Origin: Panaeolus papilionaceus
Taxonomy: Eukaryota > Basidiomycota > Agaricomycetes > Agaricales
Direction: 5' to 3'
Assembly (NCBI GenBank): GCA_015501605.1
Contig: JADNRZ010000016.1
Coordinates: 558,001-622,000 of the forward strand
Length of the DNA stretch: 64,000 nt
A model generated the notes under the pieces. The model did not search any database and was not told the origin of the DNA. It worked only from the letters and a program-made list of their open reading frames with translations. This document shows positions 10,870-24,800 of this stretch, piece after piece. The translations under genes and the position numbers were made by a program. Every line of letters starts with the position of its first letter. The first letter of the stretch is position 1.

Positions 10870-12520
10870 ATGGCCCTACCACAACCCCCCAAGCTCGTCC
10901 TTGACCAGTTCATTGGCACTGCATTATCTGCTACACCAGCAGAACTTCACCCTTTCTTCGAATCGTTCAGGTCGTTATACACAAGAAAGTACGCATATTT
11001 TTATCTTATACTATGTCCCAACAAGACATATAGGCCGGATCATCTTCCTTGAGCCAGGGAATTAGAACTAGATCTGACGTTCCCTGCTTTGCTTTACAGG
11101 CTGTGGCATCAGCTTACCCAGAAGCTTTTCCAATTATTTGATCACCCTCTATCAAGACCATACCGGGTGGATGTGTTTGAAAGATTTGTGCGGGACTTTG
11201 AGTCGAAGCTGAACCAGCTCAGGTTGGCAGAGATGGGTGTTAAAGTTGCGAAGGAGATCGACAGTGCGTTTCCCTGTTCTCTTGATTCGTTGATTTCATA
11301 CTAATTGATCAGCTAAATAGACCCTCAGGTTCACCTGAAATTCCTGACCGCCCTCCTTTCACGGATAGACACTGAGCAGTCCAAGGAAGCCCATGTGTTG
11401 CTCCTCGCGTCCACTGCACACGCTAAGCTGCTCTACGGCGATTTGGAAGGAACCAAAGCAGACATGGATGCGGCCATCAAAATTCTAGATAACCTTGAAA
11501 ATGTGGACAACGGTGTTAACGCTGCATACTACGGTGTTGCAGCAGACTATTACAAGGTGCGTCTGTATCCAACTCCCGATGTGATGTTGAGCTAACAAGG
11601 AACGTTCTCCAGGCAAAAGCGGAATATGCACCATATTATAAAAACTCGCTGCTATACCTCGCTTGCGTTGACATTGAGAAGGACATGTCAACAGAAGAAC
11701 GTCTCGCTCGTGCTCATGATTTGAGCATCTCTGCGTTTTTGGGTGATACGATTTACAACTTTGGTGAACTGGTAGGCATTTGTCGCATTCTCTGGCGAGA
11801 TTGGAAAGTTAAATTTTTCTCTCTTGATCCACAGCTTATGCACCCTATCCTCGACACCCTTAACGGAACGCAATATGAATGGATCAAGAAGCTCTTGTTC
11901 ACCTTTAACGAGGGCAACATTGGCAAGTTTGAAGCCCTCGCGCCGCTGTTTCCCAAAGAGGTACGTAATGTCATTCTTCTCTTTTTGGCAGCACCGTTGC
12001 TACCACCTACCCCATCCTGGCCCTTGCACTCCTTGCTTTTTGCTCAAATCTTCGGCCAATAGATTCACTGATGCCTTTTCAATCACAGCCCATCCTCCAG
12101 GAAAACTTTGCTTTCCTTCGCCAAAAGATTTGCCTCATGGCGCTTATCGAGTCTGTCTTCAAAAGGGAGTCAAACAAGCGGACAATGTCGTTCCAAACTA
12201 TTGCCGAAGAGACTCGCCTGCCTGTCAACGAGGTTGAGCACCTCGTTATGAAAGCACTCAGGTGGGTTTCCTTCATTTGTTTTTCCGCTTCCGCTCATTC
12301 ACTTCTTACGTGTTCTGACATCTATACTAATTGCCATGTCTGTAGTCTCAAACTCATCAAAGGATCCCTTGATCAAGTCGAGGAAAAGGCTCTTATCACA
12401 TGGGTTCAACCTCGCGTGCTTTCACGCGAGCAGATTGGGGTGCTAGCAAAGAGACTCGAGGCCTGGTCAGATAGACTCAAGTCCGTTGAACAGAGGATTG
12501 CTCCTGAGGTCCTGGCGTAA
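10870..12520 (+). CDS. RPN9: 26S proteasome regulatory subunit Rpn9 (PSMD13)
   Basis: Lid subunit of the 19S regulatory particle. ATG 10870 gives MALPQPPKLVLDQFIGTALS. Exons join cleanly: 10870-10988, then 11100-11263 (LWHQLTQKLFQLFDHPL), then NPQVHLKFLTALLSRIDTEQ and HVLLLASTAHAKLLYGDLEG (TPR-like helical repeats). Further exons carry YYKNSLLYLACVDIEKDMST, RAHDLSISAFLGDTIYNFGE, NGTQYEWIKKLLFTFNEGNI, then the PCI domain (FLRQKICLMALIESVFKRES, FQTIAEETRLPVNEVEHLVM). The last exon reads SLKLIKGSLDQVEEKALITW and ends ...IAPEVLA at 12520. Length and order match Rpn9 throughout, and all junctions are short GT-AG introns. Confidence 0.95.
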
Positions 12521-14144
12521 GGATATGGGCCCATGTATAGGTGGTTAATGTGTATGTATAATACCAAGTTTCCGTTTCCGTTCATTTCCGGAAGAGTCAG
12601 CACAATTGGTGCAATTTGGAACAGGCTGTGCGTCTTGCGCCACTGAAAGATGGCCTCAGGCTCGCCACCTAGCTTGCTCCTTCCCTTGAATCAATTTGTG
12701 ACTCACAACGGACCAGTGCTGCAATTGACTGAGCTTTGGGTTGGTTCATTAGGATGACATACAGATACTTCTATTAGGACCAATTACTCTTGCTTATTTT
12801 CCACGCTGAATATGGTCTCACAATTGAGCGGAGTGACAAGACCTCCATTCGGGAGACAAGGGAAATGTACACGAAAAATCTTAACTCATGCTGCAAATAT
12901 TCCCTGGTGTACATGGACACATTTTCAGCTGGATAACGTGCAAGAGTGTCAACGATTCAGATCGGGGACCGCGTTCTTACAGCTGTGATGCATCAAATGA
13001 TGGATGAGGTCCGTGCGTTTTGCAACAAGCCGCTCCGCCGCAAGGAATCAGAATTTGAAATTTGCCTCTTTGCTCAGGGTTAACAGCAAGCCAGGATAAG
13101 AATTGGACAAGAATGGCTTCGTTCGAATGTGTCCAGCCAGAACACAAAGCAGCTCAAGGACACGAGGGACGTGTCGATGGACTCTTAGAATATAATATTA
13201 ATAACACCTCTATTAGTACTATACCATATGGTAGAATTATCAGAATGGAAAGGATGTTGAGCAATACCACCAATGTTCAGGGGTTTGACTCGGAATGATA
13301 TGCAACGGGTGATGTTATGTTTCACCTGGGTGAATTGCCGTGCTTATTATGCGTTGTAAAAGGTATAATGGATTGATGCTCAGTATTCTGGCTCTTTGGT
13401 TGAAGGAGGGAGGGAGAAAGGGAAAGGATGGTAGGGATTAGATGAATTAGAAGGGCTAGTCGATACACTAATGGGTACAGATGTGCTGGGGCATGTTGAA
13501 ATAGTGCTATTGAGGACGCGTTCTCAATGAAACGCGTCAAATTAAATGTGTCAATGACAAGTACCGAATCTTCGAGAGAACGTAGTCCGATCTGAATCGT
13601 TGACACCTCTTGATAACGTGGGGCCACGAGCTCCGGAGAAAACATCGCCATGTGGGGCTTACGACATAGGTATACCAATCAACGGTGCCATTCCCTTGAT
13701 GCATCGGAGATACCCAGCCCACGATGGAATTATAAGTGCAACTTATTGTTCGGCATGCATTGATTAGAAGCTTGATATTTTTGAATTAAACCTGTGCTCA
13801 TGATGTAAATTTCAAAGTTAAGGTCCACTGCGTACTCAATTATTAATCTGTATGCATCACTTTTTCCAATCCACTACGCCGTGGTAACATTGCCCTCGGA
13901 TGCGGGTTTGTCGATCTGACCTTTGGTACCAGATGGAGTTTCTCGCGCCGTCGTATGGACCCAAGATAAGCACCAGGTATGCTACCTTCAACCACCATTT
14001 GAGTAGCTGCCTTCAATCCTGTTCGAAGCCCCGCAATTATATCTTTCTCCCATTCACGCATATATATATGTGTGTTGCTAAAGTCATTGTCATCTTCAAT
14101 TGCTTCCTTCTTCTCGGCGTTTCAACTGGTGGACACGCTGCAAT
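12521..14144. other. Intergenic, no supported gene
   Basis: 1.6 kb with AT-rich, stop-dense sequence. Minus-strand frames at 13322-13722 could be joined into a short product (a fragment reads MGWVSPMHQGNGTVDWYT), but no domain is recognisable and no splice pattern decides it. The right end must hold the promoter of the first small Myb gene; a TATATATATATG stretch lies at about 14060-14071. Confidence 0.4.
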
Positions 14145-15035
14145 ATGCCTTCGTGGTGCACTGAGGAGACTCAACAATTGATGCAAGGCGTACTGAAGGT
14201 CAGCAAGTTCAATCCATCCACATCTTCAATGACGTTGATTTTACCTCTACATTTACTTTTTTTCTACGTTTCCTCTCAATATTGAACCCAACAGCATGGT
14301 CGTGGAGAATGGGCGCGGATTTTGAAAGATCCAGAGCTGCGATTTCTGCCTGGAAGAAAGCCAGTTTCCTTGCGAGACAAGTGAGTGGCGTTCAGCTTCT
14401 ATGTTTTGTGCACTGAGATTCGTACCAGGTTCGAATATATGGTCCGCAAGTATCCTCAAAGCAAAGTCAATGCGAAGCTTATAGGGCACTGCAGCGAGCG
14501 GCAACTTCAAGCGCTCTCTCTCCCCGAGCCTGAAACCGGTCCACGCGGCATCAATGCCAATCACGCAACAAGCTCCATCACTGCACGACCCTACAACGAA
14601 ACTCAAACGGAGGGTGTTTGCCAGAAATCTCAAAGCCAGTGAGTTTTGGTCAATCCTGACAGGACTCTCCCCTGACATTTCGGGTGTGCTTTGCGTAGGC
14701 GTGATTTTTTACAGCACCCAACACCACTTTATGCATGGACGCCGGAGCTCCCGGAGTGGCTGAACGATGAGTTTAGTGGCTCACTTTCCCACGATGAGGC
14801 TCCTGCAGTCGCACTCAACGAATTTGGTGCAGTGTTAGGTACCTCCACCTCAAACTCGTGGCTTGACATGACAGACCGTTATCCTGACCTGGGGCTGGGG
14901 ACCGATTTCCATTTAGAAACGCCATTTGTCTCCGAGTCCGGTGTGAATACTGATGATTTCGCAACGATGCTTCAGCACCCTTTCTGCCCGCCGTTGGAAC
15001 TCTTTTCCATCCCGGAGAGTGTGCACTGGCAATGA
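14145..15035 (+). CDS. Small telobox-type Myb/SANT protein, copy 1
   Basis: Predicted 228-aa protein from four exons: 14145-14198, 14295-14380, 14429-14638, 14699-15035. The N-terminal 60 residues form one Myb/SANT helix-turn-helix: MPSWCTEETQQLMQGVLK, then HGRGEWARILKDPELRF, then KPVSLRDKFEYMVRKYP. The W-x-EE...L..GV...HG.G.W..IL...V.L.DK pattern is that of telobox Myb domains (TRF, Taz1, Tbf1, Teb1). Intron 1 is phase 0 after Lys18 and intron 2 splits the Lys codon of DK, exactly as in the two genes downstream. The rest is Ser/Pro/acidic with no known domain. It may bind double-stranded telomeric or promoter TTAGGG-like DNA, by inference from the domain. Exon 4 placement is less sure than exons 1-3. 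Confidence 0.68.
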
Positions 15036-17288
15036 AGACCAGTTAGATACGGGAAAGCTGTCGGGATTAAACCCGATGCTGTTTCGAGACTTGGACGGTT
15101 GGCGGACTCATAGAACCACAGGCTTAGCTAGTAGACCTAGTGTCCTTCCATTCTATTTCTTGCGTAGTTGAAGACATCCAAATGGATAACCAGACCTCTC
15201 GTCTAGTTACTCCACAAATTTTGTAGACCAAACACCTATATCTAGAATGCGAACGGAAACCTTTGGTTTGGTTTCTAACCCTCGGAGCAGATACCGCCAG
15301 CTAGACACCCAGACATGTAGATTCCTATATACGGGGTGGCTCCGTCGACTATCTGAACGTTCTCTATTCTAAGGGTCTGTTATCGGAGGGACTTAAGTGT
15401 GTATGTTTGATCTTCCCCAGACTCTCGGGATTTACGGAATCGCAATGCGAGACCCTTTTGTGTGGTGTGAATGTGACATCTGGTGTTGGGACAAACAACG
15501 GTGGCATGTCGGACAAAATGATCCTTCGAATCTCTTCCCGATGATTTGAGGAAGTCCGAAGAGGTGCAGTGGCCAGGAACATTACGTCGTGGTAATCGTA
15601 TGCGGCTAGTCGACGCACGCCTTTTGTTTCGCAAAACGCGTGTCAGGAAAAAAATCATCAGACAATGATGACCCAAAGAACATTATGTACATTGTTTCAT
15701 CAACGCCCCAATGTCTCACAGAAAAAAGGAGGTGTACACGACAGTCCTCAACGATGATTGATTTAGAGTTCCTTCGAAACCAACTTTGACTCCGACGAAG
15801 AAAGTTGTTCACTTGAGAGATAGTGAGTGTAACGGTCCATAAGTAGACGGACTCTAGATCACCACATGCTTTCATGCCGATGCTCTATTACACGAAATTC
15901 ATTGTGCATCTGGAGAAGGATCATCGTTTACTATTCGTTAGCGGAAATGAGTGGGTGATAGTCAACTACAGCAAGTGCGATGCGACACATCCAGACGCCA
16001 TGTCGCCCCCGGAGGAGTGGAAACCTCGTAAGGAGCGGTGACCCTGACAATAGGGAATGCCGAGCTGGCAGACTACTGTTAATTTTTAAATATCTGTATA
16101 CCTAGGGTTGATTTAGGGACATGATACATAGCATGCCCAGCGACAGATCCACCCAGAATTTCGGACGTCGGTGCATGAATAACTTGGTGGGGAGCAGCGT
16201 TGAGACTCAGGATCAAGTGAACGGAGAACTTCCATGAATCAATGTATGCAGTAAAGCGCCGCCGACAGGCATCGCGAGCAATCATAGTCAAAATCATGAT
16301 GGATCGGAATGATGGTAGTCTATGTAATAAATATATTCCCCATTAAATAAATATTCGGAATATAAATGCAGTTCAATAAAAATGTCACGGTTTTAGTGAA
16401 TGGTAGATCGAGATCACAGAAGAAACCTCGATGCAAGAGAGAAATAGAACTGGTCCGTTTATACCTGATTGAGACATAGCTCGGTCATTGAACGTGTGGC
16501 TCAGGGTCGCCCACGCGCCAAAATCGCCAATGCCTAATCCGTCTCAACAGCCGACTTCTGAGATTCCTTAGTTATGTTTCGAGATCACACTTCAGCGTTT
16601 ACAGCAAATCCACCTGCAATTTGAGCTGCGCATTACTGACCTCCCGGCCTACTTCAAAGGCCAGTTCGGCAATAAATGTGTTGGTAGTAATCCTAGTGTC
16701 TTGATGCAGTACTGCGTTTGGTGCAAAAATGGAAATTGCGAGTTTTAAATTTTTTGGTGGTTGGCCCAATGGGGAGAACGGACGCCTTTGAATCGCACTC
16801 GAGTCTCTGCGTGTTAGTTGAGCCTGTAGCTTCTTCTCATTCGTCTTCATCGGATGGCAGGGTCTGGAGGTCAGTGTGAACGGCAATGCCCGTCGGCGGT
16901 TTATGCCATCTGCCTCACATGGACCATCTTACCTTCCCATGGATGACAGAAAGTGTTTATGGTCATTAAAACCGCTGTTACAGCCTAGCCAATATATGTA
17001 TTTGCCGAACCCCTCAGAGTTTGATTTTTTTTGAATATCTTTTCTTGACACGCCACCAATCGCAATCTGTGATACATATTTCATATCCTCAATCCTTAAC
17101 CAAAAACTTTATGGATCTCTCACTCAGACTGGAGGGCAGAGTGCGGTTGCTACCAGGGCTGCACTGCAAATAAATAGCCCATTTTCCACAAACTGGGCAA
17201 TCAGTGTGTTCCTCCCCTCTGGCACTGCCCAGTTAAACCGTCAGTACTAGACCGCCACTATAACCGACAACTACACCTGGAGCTAGTT
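15036..17288. other. Intergenic, possible gene remnant
   Basis: 2.25 kb between the two small Myb genes. No recognised gene. A minus-strand frame at 16599-16886 has a coding-like look (ends NTFIAELAFEVGREVSNAQL then KLQVDLL and a stop), but no family was recognised and no upstream exons were found; it may be the 3' exon of a lost gene. The rest is AT-rich and stop-dense. Confidence 0.35.
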
Positions 17289-18383
17289 ATGCCACGCTGG
17301 TCTCCCCAGGAGCTTGAAGATTTCGAGAGAGGTGTTGAAAAAGTATTTTTCAATTATTTTTCTAGTTTTAAATTTATACGTGCAGGCACTGATACGTTCT
17401 CCATTCCAGCATGGCATTGGGAAGTGGAAACAGATTCTAAACGACGAATCATTTCACTTCCACCCCTTGAGGAAGGCGAAGTCGCTCAGCGACAAGTAGG
17501 TGCGATTTCCCCGCTCATGATGTTCTTGGAGTGATTTAAAGACCTCTAGATACCAATACAACCTACAGCAACGTGGAGGGCAGCAACTCCAACATAAGAA
17601 GCTGTTGAAGCCACCTCCCGTTACAACAGACACCCCAAATGCAATGAGCACAGTCTCACCAGCGTCCAAGGAGGCATTAGCTTTGACATGGATGGCGCCA
17701 TGGTCTGGACAGAATAAAATAAAGAGAACCAGAGGGCTGTATCCCCACAGCCTCACAGCCTCAACGTCTTCAGGCGGTAATCATACGGACGCCATTCCTT
17801 TCATGGGACATCAATCCCATGTACCCGACCGGAGAGCGAGTCATGATACATTGGCAGGGCAGGAGTCAACCGAACTTGAAGAGAGTACTTCATGGACAGA
17901 GTCATACAGGTAGGCTTCCGGGACGTGGTTGTTGCGATTTTGCACCACTAAATCCAAATCCAGTGGTAGAACTCACCGTTGCGAATCCACTAGCTCCTCG
18001 GTGCTAGATTATGAACCGTTCAAGTTGGCGCGACCTCAGGCCGACTTGGTCGGCGTCGTTGAGACGACAGCGGACTCGGAAGGGCGGCCAGACAGCGATA
18101 CAGTGAAGATCCCTTCAAACCTCCATTCGGTATTTTTACCAAATTACACTCACTGGACGCAACCGCAGAAGTCTACCATTCCTTGGTATTCTGCCAATGC
18201 ACCAGAAGCTAACCCATCCTTGAATCATGTCGAAGATGCGTTATACGGAGACCTGATAGGTACGGCGCTTAATTTTATTTATGAATTTCTGATACCAGTG
18301 TTTTTCAAATCTTAGAGCCAGCCTTTCGGGTCGATCAGAATCGTACCTTCTACGAGCATGTTCCAGATTCGCGCGAAGACTGA
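17289..18383 (+). CDS. Small telobox-type Myb/SANT protein, copy 2
   Basis: Predicted 287-aa protein from five exons: 17289-17342, 17410-17495, 17550-17909, 17964-18259, 18316-18383. It starts MPRWSPQELEDFERGVEK, continues HGIGKWKQILNDESFHF, then AKSLSDKYQYNLQQRGG. Exon 1 (54 nt) and exon 2 (86 nt) have the same lengths as in copy 1 and both introns fall at the same codons, so the two genes are paralogs. The C-terminal 220 residues are Ser/Thr/Pro-rich and unrelated by eye to copy 1. The last exon ends YEHVPDSRED before TGA at 18381. DNA binding is inferred from the domain only; the third helix is degenerate compared with the V-D-L-K-D-R/K consensus. Confidence 0.65.
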
Positions 18384-18840
18384 AATGATGGGCATGGCAA
18401 CACCCTCATCTAGTGCATTCTTGCGTCTGATTTCGCAAACCTCTTTTTTCACCGCGAACAAGTAGCCCACGACAACAGTTTCAAGTCGAAGAACGTTCCG
18501 GTGGCATTCAATCGATATATCATATGAAAGGAAGTACGTAGATGTTCAGTCGTCCCCTTCCTTGGTACTTGGAAAACCAAGAAATCTGAATAAACCGAAA
18601 AAAAAAAGTAACATAGAAAGCACGACGCCTCATCAGTATTTGGTACCTACTTATATAACATACAGATTTATATACACTAATAATAATGAATTACGAATCA
18701 TTTTCAATGAGCTCAACCCCACAAAGGTCTAGCTAGCCCTTGCTGTTCTGAAGAGGTGTTGCCGAAAGAATTCCCACGGATGAGCAACATCCCAAAGTAT
18801 TGCAGTTCTTGGATTGACCTGTTACATCCTTCCCCAGAAC

Positions 18841-21800
18841 ATGACCTCAATACCTTCGTCGTCGTCGTCGGCGACAGTGGCCACCGAAACATCAACAAGA
18901 TCAACATCTCTATCCTCACCTTACCTTGCTTTCTCTATAAACACTGCTCAACACTTGCCGTCGCAACCCCTTAGCACGCATGATTCCCCATCCCAACTTA
19001 ATGCGTTAAAGCATCGTCGGGTATCTCTTGCACTCCCTTCTTCTCCGCGTGTCGTCAAAACACCGGCTTTCAGGGACGAAATGGCCTTGTCTGACTCATC
19101 TACTTACCCGAAAACTGGCTCTAGTCCTAACCCCAACAGTTCTGGCAACTCAAGTTTCAAGAGCAAGCTTAACCAGACAGGCGACATGAATATCCGACTC
19201 TCACAGGACGTGTACGACCCATTCGACGAGAGCGAAGGCGATATAGGCACCGAAGGCGATCTTGATACTGGACACGATGTCGACGCTGAAGATATAGACT
19301 TCAACGACGGTCATGTGAGGACGCATGCTGGATTACCAGAACAGGCCAAGAAGAAGAGGGGGAGGACAAAAAAGTCGGCAGCTGGAGGTGGAACCATGCC
19401 TGCCACTGCCACTGCATCGAGCTCTACAGCTACACCGTCGACAGGCATTGCACCAGAGAAGAAACCTCGCAAGAAATGGACTGAAGAAGAGACCAATGAA
19501 CTTATCAGGGGTTGCCAAAAGGTGTGTATCCTCGTCGTAATCTTGCTTTAATTCCTCAGTCTTGCACAATGCTCTCCTCATCCATGAGCTGACGCAGCAG
19601 ATGCGCCTTTTCTCTGAGAGAATATGGCATGAGGTCGCCTTCTTTTACGTTTTCAGTACATGCTGCCTTGTACGCATAAGCTATTTCATCCTGAATTCGG
19701 CCCTGGATGGTGGCGGAGAGCTTGGACTCTCTGACATGTACTTGTTTGGAACATCCCACCGTGGAGGTCTCAACTGTGCAATCGTGTCCTAACCGAATAT
19801 TGGTTCAATCTGTCTAATTTACTTTCTCTTCAGCACGGTGTGGGAAATTGGAAAACCATTCTGCAGGACAAGTCTCTGAAATTCTGCGAGAGAACAGCCG
19901 TGGATCTCAAGGACAGGTATGTCCTTACACGTTCCTGGTGTGGTAGAATATGACCTGACTTTCATTGGCCATCTCTTTTTACTCCATGTTATATTTTGAC
20001 ACCCCAATCAAATCGTGCTTCATGATCTAGATTCCGCACACGCTTTCCCGATGCTTACAAGGACCATTATCCGAACGCTCGCACCCATCTTTCCTCCAAA
20101 GTTCGGTCTATCCAACCTGATGGCACACAGCTATTCACAAAGATGCGGAACAAAAAGCGACGGCCCTTCACTCCAGAAGAAGATGCAGCATTAAAGGCGG
20201 GCTATGAGCAACACGGAACCCTGTGGGCAGTCATAGCTCGCATGTCCATTTTTGTTCTCAGTGGTCGAAAGAGTACGGATTTAAGGGATCGATTCCGAAA
20301 TGCGTATCCTGACCTGTATGCTGCTGCTGGGTATAAACCTCGTGCCTATGCTGGTGCTGGTAAAGAAAGAGAGAAGGAGAGGGAACGAGAGAGGGAACGA
20401 GAGAAGATGGTGAAGGAGAGGGAGGAGAGTGAAGGCGCGGACAGTGCTTCTACACCTGCAGCATCTACCAGTGGGACACCCGGGCCACCTACCTCTGCTC
20501 GCAGTAGCCGCAGACCCAGCACTAGCTCAATAACAAGTCCCATCAAGGGCACCCCTACGCTTCTCGCACCTGGCTCTTCAACACCGTCAACAACTACAAC
20601 CTTTAGCTACAAATTTCGCGCTGTGGATGATCCCGCTGCTGCCGGTCCTTTATCAGCCTCAGCCTCCACCTCCACATTCCCCCAAAGCCCCTTTGTTGCC
20701 CCATCAAGCACGTTTGCAGTAGCCGCTGCCTCAACTTCGAGCTCCTCGATATTCGCTTCGCCTTTCATGAACGCGCCATCTGAAGGGGCTGCTGGACCTG
20801 TTCGTAACCGGAAAAGGAGGCATACTAGTCATGGCCATTTGAGGGGCACGAGGAGTGTGCCACAAAGTGCCGTTTGCTCGGAAGATGAAGGCGGTCATAA
20901 TTACCCAGGTTTAACGACCGCTGGCGATGGCGTTTTCAGTGACGGAGAGGGTCCAACTTCACCTACCACGTCGAGGTACGATAAAGGAAAGGATAGGGAC
21001 CATGGCGTCTTCAAAGTCCCTCCCCTCCCCATAGCGAAGATAAAATCACAACAGGCTCAGCACTCACAACCCACCACGAGCCGTTTCCATATATCTCCGC
21101 CCGAAAAGAACCTTCAGAACACCACTCAACTACAAGATGGCGACTCACCTGGGAAACTGACTGGAAGACAGCGTGGCAAGGCAAAATCTCACCGAAGTCA
21201 CAGTCTCAGCCCGACTAAACCTTCGTTGGGATTGCAGCCTCTTCCAGAAGGCACAGCAGTCGGCCCACATGGGGGCATCAGTCTGGATGACACTATGACA
21301 AGCAGCGTCAATCCTTACTTTTTGCACGCCTCCTTCGATTTTCAGAGACCAGGCCAAATTCACACCTCCCAGAACGAACAACACTCACCAGATGAACCGT
21401 CTAAATCAGAGCGGGATGCTCGACAGGACCATCCTGAGTCACAAACATCTCGTAGGGATGACGAAGACTCGCATTCCCTGGGCTTGGGGATGTCAAGCCT
21501 TGACCTGGCGATGGATATGGGTGGGATTGACGATTTGGGACTGGGACCCATGATGGGAATGAATATGGACCTCGTCAGCATGGATGTGGACGAGCAATTA
21601 GGGCTGGGAGGGCTGGGCCTTGGAGGTGGTATGGGGATGGACCTTGATTACCGCGAAAGTGGACGAGATGTGGAAATGGGTGGCCCCGAGGCTGATGCAG
21701 ATCCGCTAGACATACCCGAGTTCTATCCCAATGGTGCTCATGTTGGGATGGAGGGTCGCTGGACAGCAGACGGCAAGGAGAAATCAGCTGAGAAAGATGG

Positions 21801-24800
21801 GAAGAGTGGGAGGCTCTCAGACGACTCACGGAGTGGTCCTTTCAGAGGGAGAGCAGGTGACGAAGATAAACACTCGGGGGAGAACACTGCTCAGCAAGAT
21901 TCTGCGAAGGACGAGAGCCATGGGGGCCTCACCATCAGTACTGGGAGCAATAACAGTTTTGGAGGCACGATAGGCAAGTCAGCATGGGGTGCACACGACT
22001 GGCTATCCCCAAATCCTCGTCTCGATCCAAGCTCTTCTTCACCTTCACGCCACACCACATCGATGTCTTCGGCCTTTTTCTCCCCACAAACTCATCACAG
22101 CGAGTCTGGGGAGGACACAGACACAGACATGGATGTTCACCAAGATGGTGATATCGATCTAGAACCCCGATATGACCACGATTACGATTATGATTACGAG
22201 TATGACACCAGTGCATCCGTTTCCGCAAATTTCTCTCCTGCATCGGCATCTATATCGTTGTCTGGTCTCTCAGGATCCCTGTCTATTTCTGCCAGTGCGT
22301 CTGCGAGTGCTAGTGTTTCGCCATTGTCCTCCTTCAATACCCTCAATCATGGTGTAATGGACCGATACGATCTTCTGGCTCCGTCCACTAGCCTTCACGG
22401 AATGTATTCCAGCAACGAACTCTCCAGCGCCATGTCGGACGTAGGTGTTGGTTCAAGCTCTGACCTCTATGGACACCATTCGCATCATGGCCACGGGTTT
22501 GGACATCACTATTCATCCATTGGAAGCCTCTTGAGTGGAAGTCATAGTGGCTTTTATGGCTCGTCGGCGTCTGCTGTAGGGGCGTCGTCCGGATCTGGGG
22601 TTCAGGGTTACTCTGGCACGTATTCCTCGACGGCCTTTGGTTATGGTTATAATGGAGCACCCATGCCTGGGCATTATTCTCAGATTGCTGGTGATTTGAT
22701 TTCCGGAAGAGGTGGATGGGGTGTTGGGCTGGGTCTGGTAGGGCTGGGTATCGGAAGTTGGGAGGGTAGTTCAGCACATAGCGGAGAAGCAAGTGGGAGT
22801 GGGGCGGCAGGGGAAGGTGTTGGTGGGAGCACGTCAGCGAGTTCAAGACGACACGGTCATGCCCATGCACACACCCCAAGTTTGACTGCCATCAATGAAT
22901 TTTCTGTGGCCAGTGTTGTGCTGGATAATGACGGCACCCAGCAGAACGGAGGTGGAAAGTCGAGTGCAGAAGGGATGGTTAGGCAGGGACAGTCACCGGA
23001 TAGATCTCTGACTCCTGCTGACTCCGGGAGCCCTATGAGGAATGGAAGAGGTCGCAAGGTTGAACGACAATTCCTGGCGTCGACTTCCAACGCCACGCAC
23101 GATAGCACCTCAGGAAGACCTCTAATCACACCATTGTCTGACCCATTGTCATCAAAATCATCTCACTCGTCCTCTCTGAGCGTCGCGTCAGATGCTGGTC
23201 ACGCGAAGTTCGAGATGAGTGACTTGGTAGATATGACGCGTGTCGAGAATCTCGATGCAGGTGTTGGTTCCGGAAGCATTCTGGTCGATGCCCAGCAACC
23301 TCACATGGTCGAGGGCAGTCGCAACCGCGATGTCATCGATCAAGATCGCCGTGATCAACGTCAGCAATCGGAGATGCGGCAACAGGATAAGGACGACGGT
23401 GAACAACATGCAACACCGCCTGCCACTCCATTGATGCGCCAACGACGACCAGGTATGCGTCGGGCTTCACAGGGCGCAGTTTCAGGTCTACAATCTGGTT
23501 TCATGGCTGGCTTCGGTGTATCTGCGGCGAGTGGTGATGGCCCATTGACACAGGCCTTCAATGGAGATGGTCAATTTGTGGGTCAGGGGAGTTACGGATT
23601 TGAGGAAGGTGGACAGGCGAACATGGCACACCATTCCAGATCTGTGTCTGTGCCGCCATCAGAGGCGCGCAATACGAACGTTGACCCCGGAGTCTTATTT
23701 GGATCATCCTATAATGACGTTAGCCTCAATGGATACTCTCACCACGGATATGCTTTCAACCCTTCCCAGCAGCCAGCGAATGCCTCTTCATTCTTCAACG
23801 TCACGCCATCTCAGTTGTCATCTTCGTCTACATTGGCTGATGCTCTAAGTCCGCCAAGGGCCATGTCGCACTCCAATTCATCATCATCAGTCCTGTCCTC
23901 AACCTCTTCTTCGAGTTCATCAAATACTTCCTCAATAATCGCAAGCGGTCGCCGTCGTCATCACCACCGTGCCTCTAGTGCTTCAATGTACTCCATGCGA
24001 CCCCCGGATGACATGACGTACAGTCCAAACCACTTACAGGTGCAAACTACACGGACCGACATGGAAGGACGAAACTCGCAAAATCAGGACTCCCAGAACA
24101 TGTTGACTCCACTCTTCAACAGTCGCCTCGTTTTATCCCCAGCTCCGCCTCACGCGCCCTCCCCAACAACTCCATCACGCCCCCAGGCGTCTGAATCCGA
24201 AAGCCATGATGATCATCCACAGCATAACCCAACCACACCGCGACGAGCACACAGTTCTCTTACCTCTGACAACAGCGAGACACCACACCCAGCCAACGCG
24301 AATGGTAGCGATGGTAGTTCCTGGAGACCTGCAACCTCTTCGGGATTACCGCCGTCTTCCAACCCTTCCTATAATTTTGCGACTCATGGTTTCTCGTCAG
24401 GAGAGCTCTCCAACGTGCCATACTTGGACTTGCATTACTTCAATAATCCATTTTCTAACCATGGATATGCGCATGGGAATAGCGTAGGCACTGCATCTGA
24501 TGCACAGACCTTCCCGAACTCCGGTGTATTGGGATTTGAGGCATTAGATCCTGCTAAATCATGGCAAGGTCTAGCTCTGGATTTGGCTCATCCGTCAGGG
24601 CACACTAGCGGCTCGGGAGGTGGTCAATCGTTTTCTTCTCTACAAAACCATTTCAGCGGAGCCAGCCCGTCCTCGCAGATTGCCTCCTATCTGGCATACC
24701 CATCCTCCCAAGCTCTCGGGTCAGTCAACCCCGCCAGCTTGACATCTTCTCCAACATCCGCTCTGAAGACAGTCCGCCAGCGACAGCACGTCAGACCATC

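Noticed and set aside
20346..20552. Minus-strand and frame-shifted open frames across the twin-Myb exon (for example 20346-20552, 22388-22879)
   Set aside because: Shadows of the low-complexity plus-strand exon; no independent domain or start context.
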